Shown piece after piece: positions 1 through 4,924 of a DNA stretch of 5,494 bases (position 1 is its first letter; each line of letters opens with the position of its first letter). The notes below the pieces were generated by a model. It had not been told where the DNA came from and made no database searches. It was given only the letters and a program-made list of their open reading frames with translations. The position numbers and the translations under genes were made by a program. The stretch comes from Bacillota bacterium (GTDB lineage Bacteria; Bacillota; Clostridia; DSM-8532): NCBI GenBank assembly GCA_023446675.1, contig JAEXPO010000336.1:1-5494 (forward strand). Reading direction: 5' to 3'.

Positions 1-15
1 GCTTAAATCCTTCAT
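1..15 (-). CDS. Start of an unidentified gene coupled to tag (N-terminal five codons only)
   Basis: Only the first five codons, reading MKDLS, are inside the window; the rest lies beyond the left edge, so no function can be given. The start is supported by an excellent ribosome binding site (GGAGGAGG, six bases before the ATG) and by the ATGA arrangement in which its ATG overlaps the TGA stop of tag by four bases. That geometry is typical of translational coupling, so the gene is probably in the same transcript as tag. That it is a real gene is inferred from the start signals alone. Confidence 0.7.
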
Positions 16-602
16 TTTAATCCTCCTCCCCCGACCTGCGAAGTTCTGTTTAACGTATGAAAGGGGCATGTCCGCACATGGTCGTCCACCATGCCCATGG
101 CCTGGAGGAAGGAATACAGGATGACCGAGCCTACAAATTTAAAACCCCGCTTTTTCATATCCAGGCTAAGCCCGTCCGATAAAAGTGTACGCGCCGGCAT
201 AAGGCTGTCTGTTTCCCAGCTGTTAACCACCGGCTTATCATTGACAAAGCGCCACAGGTAATCGGCAAAGCTTCCGAACTCCTCCTGAAGCTTTAGAACC
301 AGCCTGGCATTGTTCCTCACCGAGCGGATTTTAGCCATATTCCTAATCACGGAAAAGTTGTCCCGGATGCTTTCAAGCTCCTCATCGGAAAGCTCAGCGC
401 AATACCTAATGTCAAATTGGTGAAAAGCCTTGCGGTATTCCTCTCTTTTAGCAAGAACAATGCTCCAGGACAAGCCTGCCTGCGCGCCCTCCAGGGTAAG
501 CATTTCAAAAAGATAAACCTCGTCGCGGCTTGGCACGCACCATTCCCTGTCATGGTACCGCCTCATAATTTCATTGTTTCCAGGCCATTTGCAAGCACTC
601 AT
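12..602 (-). CDS. tag: DNA-3-methyladenine glycosylase I (Tag)
   Basis: Base excision repair enzyme of the cytoplasm that hydrolyses the N-glycosidic bond of 3-methyladenine in alkylated DNA, leaving an abasic site. At 196 aa it is slightly longer than E. coli Tag (about 187 aa). All four zinc ligands known in E. coli Tag occur at the same numbers: Cys4, His17, His175 and Cys179. The active-site segment LEGAQAGLSW carries Glu38 and Trp46, and the family motif KKRGFKFVGSVILYSF is present. Residue 22 is Cys (WCVP) where E. coli has Gly (WGVP). The C-terminal tail ending in GGGGLK is not part of the known fold and is largely encoded by the next gene's ribosome binding site. The ATG is preceded by AGAGG at five bases. 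The gene follows the second permease in the same direction after 130 bases, probably from its own promoter. Family assignment is firm. Confidence 0.97.
   Translation of the reverse strand: MSACKWPGNNEIMRRYHDREWCVPSRDEVYLFEMLTLEGAQAGLSWSIVLAKREEYRKAFHQFDIRYCAELSDEELESIRDNFSVIRNMAKIRSVRNNARLVLKLQEEFGSFADYLWRFVNDKPVVNSWETDSLMPARTLLSDGLSLDMKKRGFKFVGSVILYSFLQAMGMVDDHVRTCPFHTLNRTSQVGGGGLK
22..29 (-). promoter_or_regulatory. Ribosome binding site inside the 3' end of tag
   Basis: GGAGGAGG on the minus strand sits six bases upstream of the ATG at 15-13 and is strongly complementary to the 16S rRNA 3' end. It lies inside tag, where together with a preceding GGG codon it produces the run of four glycines near Tag's C-terminus. 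Confidence 0.75.
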
Positions 603-651
603 ACAAACCTCTTTTTAAAATTTCGTTTAGGATAGTCTTTCCACTCATATT

Positions 652-680
652 ACCATATAACCCGGACACAGGTATGTCAT
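652..680 (-). promoter_or_regulatory. Candidate promoter for tag
   Basis: On the minus strand, ATGACA (680-675, five of six matches to TTGACA) is followed after exactly 17 bases by TATGGT (657-652, four of six matches to TATAAT). A start near 645 would give a leader of about 43 bases before the tag ATG. The -35 hexamer falls within the leftmost copy of the tandem duplication at 671-748. Assigned from hexamers and spacing only; AT-rich gaps often contain such matches by chance. Confidence 0.35.
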
Positions 681-748
681 ATTAGCTGTTCTCTATTCCG
701 AACCGGAAGGCATGTCATTTTTATCCGGTTCTTTATTCCGAACCGGAA
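671..748. repeat. Tandem direct duplication, 38 and 40 bp, at the end of the second permease gene
   Basis: The segments 671-708 and 709-748 align along their length. Both begin GG(T/C)ATGTCAT and end with a near-identical 21-base stretch (688-708 and 728-748, one mismatch) containing TTCCGAACCGGAA. The right-hand copy includes the stop codon and last codons of the permease, while the left-hand copy is intergenic. This suggests a local duplication of the gene end and its downstream sequence that has since drifted in the middle. Confidence 0.8.
700..747 (-). other. Three-segment hairpin region with two mutually exclusive stems
   Basis: In the minus-strand transcript, TCCGGTTC (747-740), GAACCGGA (731-724) and TCCGGTTC again (707-700) occur in series. 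The middle segment can pair with either neighbour: an 8-bp stem with an 8-base loop, or an 8-bp stem with a 16-base loop. The first stem spans the stop codon of the permease. Neither stem is followed by a run of U, so this is not a standard intrinsic terminator. It may protect or end the operon's mRNA, or simply be a by-product of the duplication. Confidence 0.5.
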
Positions 749-1380
749 CGTTTCAATTTTCCTCCTATAAAAAGCGCAATAAGCATTAGTGCCGCTCCTG
801 TCAGCCAAAGTACGCTTTTGCCCCTTTCCACCCCTCTTAGCATTCCAAACAGGTAAAAGGCTCCCAGCCGGCTCCCTCCTCCCAGGTTCATGATGTAGTA
901 GGCCAGGGGCACCATATAGGATACGGCCGTATTGCCGCTGACAGCTGAAGTCAGCATTCCCAGCGCTCCTAAAAAGCTTGCAGTTGCCAGAGCACCCCTC
1001 AAAAGGGAAATAGTAACATCACAGCCATTGAGCCTCATGGCCAGGGCTGTCAGCCCCACCAGGACAGCCAGGGCCAGAAAGGAATACACGGTACGGATAA
1101 GGTACACCAGGGGCCGCGCTATCCATTTGGAGGACACCAGTTCGTGGAGGCTTCTATCCTGCTCCGGCTGAAAAACGGGTGTTAAAAGAATGATACCGGT
1201 TAAGGAAAGATACATTTCAAGCGGCAGGGCGGAAGCGGAGCTGTCCAGCTGAGACATACCGAATAGAAGCGGCGCCACAAGGGCAACCCCAAGAGCTAAA
1301 AGGCCATGGGGAAGAAAATTATGCTTAAGATTGGCTCCTGCTATGGATAAAATTTGAACATCTCTTTTCTGCAAATCCAT
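733..1380 (-). CDS. ABC-2 type transporter permease, second subunit (six predicted helices)
   Basis: Integral membrane protein of 215 aa, probably the second transmembrane half of the exporter encoded by the two preceding genes. About six hydrophobic segments can be seen, near residues 24-42, 53-69, 93-117, 126-147, 150-166 and 187-207, ending in a basic cytoplasmic tail (KLKRSGSE). Between helices 2 and 3 the charged stretch PEQDRSLHELVSSKWI resembles the ATPase-contacting loop of ABC-2 permeases and corresponds to DKKSGIRGLLYTRQ in the first permease. It lacks the large external domain of that subunit. AGGAGGGG lies upstream of the ATG, which immediately follows an in-frame TAA, so the start is well placed. 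The gene overlaps the 3' end of the first permease by 56 bases. The substrate is unknown; the ABC-2 class is inferred from topology and context. Confidence 0.8.
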   Translation of the reverse strand: MDLQKRDVQILSIAGANLKHNFLPHGLLALGVALVAPLLFGMSQLDSSASALPLEMYLSLTGIILLTPVFQPEQDRSLHELVSSKWIARPLVYLIRTVYSFLALAVLVGLTALAMRLNGCDVTISLLRGALATASFLGALGMLTSAVSGNTAVSYMVPLAYYIMNLGGGSRLGAFYLFGMLRGVERGKSVLWLTGAALMLIALFIGGKLKRSGSE

Positions 1381-2647
1381 TTAAGCCACCCCTCCTTTTT
1401 CTTTCGTACACCATGACAGTCCCGGCGATTGCAATGAGGGCCATGCCCGTAAAAAGCAGACGATTGGCCGCTAAGTTTTCAAATCCTTCAATGAAAATCA
1501 GCGTGTTTTCAAGGGAATTATGCCGGGGAGTGAGTCGGAAAAGGGAATAGCCGCCCTCAATCTCACTTACGCCAAGATTCAGGTCCACAAACCACCAGAA
1601 GCCCTGTAAAGCGATGGCAATGGGCGTACCGGTAAGCTCTGTAAGGAACAGCCCAAGGGCTGCCGATACCATGACAGAGGGTAAAATCCAGCCCACGGTG
1701 TACTTAAAAGGCGCCAGATAGTCTAAAGCAATTCCTCTGTAGGCACTCCATACGGTAACGTTGGAGGCATAGGCTAAAAGGAGGGCAGGAAGCATCACAA
1801 CCGTAATAATGGCCGCGTAGCGTGTAAGGACTATTTGCGCGGAAGAAGCCTGCCGTGTGTACAGGAGCCCCCTTATACCGGACTTTTTATCCTTCAGGGA
1901 AACGGAAACCGCCAGAATGACGGGCAGTAAGGAAAGCGTAATGCAAAGGTAATCGGTAAATAACCGGGCATAGGCCCCGGTAACGTTATCCTTCTCCACG
2001 GTGAGGTTATAGTTTGCCAACGCCTCCTCATAGGTAAGGGATACTCTTGAAAAACGCTTCAGAGCCGTCGGGTCATAGCTGGAACCGCCGCCGATAAGCT
2101 TATCGGCCTTGTCCATATACTCCTTGAATAGGTCGTAGGTTATATCCGGCTTAAGGCTTATTGGCCCTTGCGAAGAGTCTCCGTTATTAGCCCCTTTTTC
2201 GGGAGCGCTAACGGTAAATCCGCCGTTTCCATCCGGAACAAGCTCTCCTCCGTTAATAACGCTCATGCCGCTTTCCTTCCCTTCCATTTCCACGGCTGCT
2301 TTCAGGAGGGTTTCAGCAGGCTCACCCGAAAGGGCTTCAAGAATCCAGGCTATTTCCTTTTGCTTGCTGTCATTGAGGCGAACAACCTTTATAAAGCCGA
2401 TGGGATATGCGGTGTAACGGTTTTCCAAAAATTCGCCGTAAAGGTTGAGTAATGCCTCGGGCATAATATTCTCCGGAATTTCCTTCAACTGTGTACCATA
2501 GCTCTCCTGCCCCGGCTGAGGCCTCTCAAGGATGCGATCCTGAAAACTCAAAGCATCCTGGGACCAGGTCATTAAAACCATACCTGCGAGAAGAACCAGA
2601 AAGGCAACGGAAAAGGCGACTTTTTTGCATTCACGCAGAAACAGCAT
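1325..2647 (-). CDS. ABC-2 type transporter permease with large extracytoplasmic domain
   Basis: Membrane protein of 440 aa, the likely larger permease of the exporter. An N-terminal helix (about 9-28) is followed by some 200 extracytoplasmic residues (about 29-226) that include a Gly/Asn-rich linker near 132-161 and no cysteine. A helical bundle follows, with segments near 227-250, 273-296, 313-336, 340-357 and 394-413. The loop SLKDKKSGIRGLLYTRQAS (about 250-268) is a plausible ATPase contact. This layout, one helix plus a large loop plus a C-terminal bundle, is common in Firmicutes ABC-2 permeases. The ATG shares one base with the TAA of the ATPase gene (TAATG) and has a perfect ribosome binding site. 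The last 18 residues (423-440), rich in polar and basic residues, are read over the start of the next gene and may be a frame-change artefact. The external domain may bind the substrate or a partner; the substrate is unknown. Confidence 0.82.
   Translation of the reverse strand: MLFLRECKKVAFSVAFLVLLAGMVLMTWSQDALSFQDRILERPQPGQESYGTQLKEIPENIMPEALLNLYGEFLENRYTAYPIGFIKVVRLNDSKQKEIAWILEALSGEPAETLLKAAVEMEGKESGMSVINGGELVPDGNGGFTVSAPEKGANNGDSSQGPISLKPDITYDLFKEYMDKADKLIGGGSSYDPTALKRFSRVSLTYEEALANYNLTVEKDNVTGAYARLFTDYLCITLSLLPVILAVSVSLKDKKSGIRGLLYTRQASSAQIVLTRYAAIITVVMLPALLLAYASNVTVWSAYRGIALDYLAPFKYTVGWILPSVMVSAALGLFLTELTGTPIAIALQGFWWFVDLNLGVSEIEGGYSLFRLTPRHNSLENTLIFIEGFENLAANRLLFTGMALIAIAGTVMVYERKRRGGLNGFAEKRCSNFIHSRSQS
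1386..1396 (-). promoter_or_regulatory. Ribosome binding site of the second permease
   Basis: AGGAGGGGTGG ends five bases before the ATG at 1380. It sits inside the reading frame of the first permease, so the two proteins are probably made by coupled translation. This site confirms the start codon of the downstream gene. Confidence 0.7.
2090..2107. repeat. 18-bp perfect palindrome inside the first permease gene
   Basis: GCCGATAAGCTTATCGGC is its own reverse complement. It encodes residues 181-186 (ADKLIG) of the extracytoplasmic domain. No function is evident; a coding coincidence is possible. Confidence 0.6.
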
Positions 2648-3570
2648 TAAAGATCACCTCCCAGCGCGTCAACCTGAACTCCGCTTTTATAGAGATGAAA
2701 AAGATAAGCATCCTCCATATTGGGCTCGCAACGCATGCTGTCTGCCACTGGCGTTTCGGACAAAAGGCGAATCTGGATTTTCCCGCCCATGGTATGCATA
2801 CCCGTAAGGACATACTGCTTTTTAAGAAGAGGCAGCTCCTTCATATCCGCTGTTATTGTATATACCTTGCCCTCAGCTTCTTCCAAAAGCTTGTGAACCG
2901 TTCCCCGGTACAAAATTCTGCCTTCGCTCAGGATGGCAATATTCTCACAGGTGGCCTCAATATCACCTACAATATGGGTGGAAAGAAGGACTATCCGTTC
3001 CTGAGCCACTTCACACAAGAGATTTCGAAAGCGTATACGTTCTTCAGGATCAAGGCCTGCCGTGGGCTCGTCCACAATGAGCACCTGGGGCTGGTGCAAA
3101 AGGGCCTGGGCAATGCCCAGCCTTCGCTTCATTCCGCCGGACAGGGCTTTGAACTTTACCTTTTTGTATTCGGATAAATTCACCTGCTCAAGCAGCCAGT
3201 CACTTTGTTTTTTTCGAAGCTCTCCGCTCATCCCGGATAAGATACCTAAATAATCCATAATTTCGGATACGGTCATGGATGGGTACATAGCAAAGTCCTG
3301 GGGCAAATACCCGATGATACGGCGTATGTCTTTTTTTTTATCCGAGGGGATACCGCACACCCCCACCTCTCCTTCTCTAACCGGCAGAAGGGTGGCCAGG
3401 GTTTTCATCAGTGTTGTCTTACCCGCACCGTTTCGTCCTAAAAGGCCAAACATGCCCCTTTGTATTTCAAGGTTTATATCGGCCAAGGCTTGTTTTTTTC
3501 CGTAATACTGGCTTAAATGACTGATTCGGATACTGTTTTCATTCCTTTTACGGATATTGTTTTCATTCAT
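2647..3570 (-). CDS. ABC transporter ATP-binding protein (ABC-2 exporter type)
   Basis: Cytoplasmic ATPase of 307 aa that should dimerise and drive the two permeases encoded just downstream. All nucleotide-binding motifs are intact: Walker A GRNGAGKTT (45-53, Lys51), Q-loop Gln91 in YLPQDF, signature LSGGM (143-147), Walker B VLIVDEP (163-169, catalytic Glu168), D-loop AGLD (171-174) and switch His199 in STHI. After the core, residues of about 235-307 form a C-terminal extension ending in a PNMEDAYLFHL motif, as in drug- and antibiotic-exporter ATPases. The N-terminus carries an eight-residue tandem duplication (NENNIRKR then NENSIRI) before the usual beginning of the fold (IRISHLSQYYGKK). 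The start has AAAGGAG upstream at a longish spacing of about 11 bases. The gene is separated from the kinase by about 110 bases that look regulatory. Exporter class is well supported; the cargo is not. Confidence 0.95.
   Translation of the reverse strand: MNENNIRKRNENSIRISHLSQYYGKKQALADINLEIQRGMFGLLGRNGAGKTTLMKTLATLLPVREGEVGVCGIPSDKKKDIRRIIGYLPQDFAMYPSMTVSEIMDYLGILSGMSGELRKKQSDWLLEQVNLSEYKKVKFKALSGGMKRRLGIAQALLHQPQVLIVDEPTAGLDPEERIRFRNLLCEVAQERIVLLSTHIVGDIEATCENIAILSEGRILYRGTVHKLLEEAEGKVYTITADMKELPLLKKQYVLTGMHTMGGKIQIRLLSETPVADSMRCEPNMEDAYLFHLYKSGVQVDALGGDL
2652..2661 (-). promoter_or_regulatory. Ribosome binding site of the first permease, within the ATPase gene
   Basis: GGAGGTGATC is a complete match to the anti-Shine-Dalgarno complement and lies four bases before the TAATG overlap. 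It fixes the permease start at 2647 and indicates tightly coupled translation with the ATPase. Confidence 0.8.
3527..3568. repeat. 24-bp-period tandem duplication in the 5' end of the ATPase gene
   Basis: The 18-base units at 3527-3544 and 3551-3568 differ at a single base (CGGATACTG versus CGGATATTG). The period is 24 bases, exactly eight codons, so frame is kept and the protein gains one extra copy of a hydrophilic NENxIR segment before the ABC fold. Confidence 0.75.
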
Positions 3571-3589
3571 TTTCAGTATAACTCCTTTC

Positions 3590-3606
3590 GTAAGGCTAAA
3601 CCTTAC
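3590..3606. promoter_or_regulatory. Inverted repeat next to the ATPase ribosome binding site
   Basis: GTAAGG-CTAAA-CCTTAC forms perfect 6-bp arms around a 5-base spacer. It directly abuts the GAAAGGAGT ribosome binding site (3589-3581) and coincides with the expected transcript start of the candidate promoter. It could be a repressor operator, or a short 5'-end hairpin affecting mRNA stability or ribosome access. Confidence 0.45.
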
Positions 3607-3613
3607 AAAAGAA

Positions 3614-3651
3614 ACTATATAATGAAAATATCAACTTTTTATCCACTTTTT
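3614..3651 (-). promoter_or_regulatory. Candidate promoter with pho-box-like regulator site for the ABC operon
   Basis: The minus strand has TATAGT (3619-3614), five of six matches to a -10 element, with no good -35 hexamer at 17 bases (ATAAAA). In its place are two contiguous 11-base direct repeats, AAAAAGTGGAT and AAAAAGTTGAT (3651-3641 and 3640-3630, one mismatch), ending 10 bases before the -10. With a start near 3607 the repeats cover about -44 to -23. This is the arrangement by which PhoB-family regulators activate promoters with poor -35 elements. Binding by the adjacent response regulator is inferred. Confidence 0.5.
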
Positions 3652-3680
3652 AAAGAAATGGCGCCGGCGGAATTCGCCAT
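3652..3680 (-). terminator. Weak terminator-like hairpin after the histidine kinase gene
   Basis: The minus-strand transcript has ATGGCG (3680-3675) and CGCCAT (3663-3658) around an 11-base GC-rich loop, followed by TTCTTT. The stem begins at the last base of the kinase stop codon. The stem is short and the U-run interrupted, so it is more likely a partial attenuator than a full stop. Confidence 0.3.
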
Positions 3681-4924
3681 TAAGCCAGTGAAAAGCTGCA
3701 CCGCACCGCCGCACCTCTGTCTGTGTTATAGAGCTTTAGTGTGCCGCCGTGCCTCTCGCAGAGAATTTTACAGATATTCAGCCCCATTCCAAAATGCCTG
3801 CCGCCCCCATAGGACTTTTCCGTCTCAGTCAGCCTTCCATTTGAAGGCTGACTATCGGATCGGTAAAAAGGGCGCGTCGCCATTTTTAAGTCTTTTTCGG
3901 AAAAGCCGGGACCGTCGTCGGAAACAGTAACGGTGAACAGAGGTCTTCCCTCCATACACTCCCTGTCCGATAAGCTGACATGAACCGTCTGGGAAGCAAA
4001 ACGAACCGCATTGGCTGCCAGGTTTTCAAAGACCTGCATCACAATGTCCTGATCCACATGAAGGCTGTCTAAAGCCCGGCCCTCCCACTCCACGGACAGA
4101 ATTTTGGGTCCGCAGAGCATGTCCCCGGCCGTCTTGAGGCCCGTAAAAAGAGATAGTGCGGATATCTCAGCCTTTTTTATCTCAATATCCTCCAGCTTCT
4201 GAAGCCGGGACATGGCCAGAGTATAGTCCTCAAGCCTTACGATGTGGGATTTCATTGTTCCAAGAGTCTCCAGCACTTTTTCTTCCGGCAGCCTGCCTTC
4301 GGGAATGTATTTCAGCAGCAGATCACTCTGTCCCTTAAGAACCGTGAGCGGCGTTCTAAGATCATGAGAAAAGGCGGCGTTCAGCTGCTTGCGCTCATCC
4401 ATCTGCCGCCAGGTGCGTACATTGGTTTCCAAAAGCGCCCTGCGCATGGTTTCAAAGGACAGGCAAAGCGCCCCCAGCTCATCTTTTGTGTCATAAACCA
4501 GCTCAAAATCCAGATCATTCCGTCCAATGCGGGAAGAGGCTTCCGCCAGAAGGAACAAAGGCCTTTTCAGCTTATTCCGGTAAAACAAAAAAGCGGCTGA
4601 TACAATACCTACTGTAAAAAACACCGGGATGGCCGCCAAGGAAACTCCGCTCCACAGGTTAACCACCCTCTGATCCTCTGTGGAAAGAAAGGGTGAGGAT
4701 GAAACAATTAGGGCGCCCTCTCCAAGCTGGCGGCCATCCGCTGTGGTAAGGTAGTATCGGTCTCCCGACTCACCGTAGCGGGAATAAATTTTGTCTTTGG
4801 CAACATCCGCAATAGAAATCACCCCAAGAGATAAAGCTCCTGCACCAAGCAGAAACACTGTGACATAGACGATAAAGGCCGTCCGGAAGGATAGGTTCCT
4901 CAGCCGCTTTAAAGTTTTACCCAT
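3680..4924 (-). CDS. Membrane sensor histidine kinase
   Basis: Two-component sensor of 414 aa paired with the response regulator just upstream. Helix 1 (about 14-38) and helix 2 (about 92-115) flank a small external loop of roughly 53 residues. A HAMP-like linker follows (about 116-168), then the dimerisation domain with phospho-accepting His187 in FSHDLRTP. The ATPase domain has N-box Asn301/Asn305 (ENLAANA), G1 box DDGPGF (336-341), F-box RPFYR (351-355) and G2 box GGGRHFGMGL (373-382), so it looks fully active. The ATP lid between F and G2 boxes (about 356-372) is encoded in part by a perfect inverted repeat. The ATG lies 16 bases inside the end of the regulator gene, with a purine-rich GGGGAGTGGGG upstream, so the two proteins are probably co-translated. 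The small sensor loop suggests detection at or in the membrane, possibly of an envelope-active compound, but the signal is unknown. Confidence 0.95.
   Translation of the reverse strand: MGKTLKRLRNLSFRTAFIVYVTVFLLGAGALSLGVISIADVAKDKIYSRYGESGDRYYLTTADGRQLGEGALIVSSSPFLSTEDQRVVNLWSGVSLAAIPVFFTVGIVSAAFLFYRNKLKRPLFLLAEASSRIGRNDLDFELVYDTKDELGALCLSFETMRRALLETNVRTWRQMDERKQLNAAFSHDLRTPLTVLKGQSDLLLKYIPEGRLPEEKVLETLGTMKSHIVRLEDYTLAMSRLQKLEDIEIKKAEISALSLFTGLKTAGDMLCGPKILSVEWEGRALDSLHVDQDIVMQVFENLAANAVRFASQTVHVSLSDRECMEGRPLFTVTVSDDGPGFSEKDLKMATRPFYRSDSQPSNGRLTETEKSYGGGRHFGMGLNICKILCERHGGTLKLYNTDRGAAVRCSFSLA
3827..3853. repeat. Perfect 11-bp inverted repeat inside the kinase gene
   Basis: AGTCAGCCTTC (3827-3837) and GAAGGCTGACT (3843-3853) are exact reverse complements around a 5-base loop. 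The segment encodes DSQPSNGRLT in the ATP lid. Neither strand has a T-run after it, so it is not an evident terminator. Confidence 0.75.

Noticed and set aside
603..732. Riboswitch upstream of tag
   Set aside because: The gap is mostly AT-rich sequence plus the tandem duplication; no conserved riboswitch core could be recognised.
724..747. Intrinsic terminator of the ABC operon
   Set aside because: The 8-bp stem is real, but in the direction of transcription it is followed by TAAAAATG, not a U-run; reported as a hairpin region instead.
932..1171. Plus-strand open frame of 79 codons within the second permease
   Set aside because: A shadow of the hydrophobic permease on the other strand, with basic low-complexity translation.
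2491..3177. Plus-strand open frame of 228 codons
   Set aside because: It lies antisense to the ABC ATPase and the first permease, whose motifs and ribosome binding sites are clear; its translation has no recognisable family features.
733..3570. BceAB-type bacitracin exporter
   Set aside because: BceB is a single permease of about 650 residues with ten helices; here there are two smaller ABC-2 style permeases.
3517..3930. Plus-strand open frame of 137 codons across the kinase-ATPase gap
   Set aside because: It is antisense to the kinase G2/F-box region and to the ATPase start; no ribosome binding site or family resemblance is evident.
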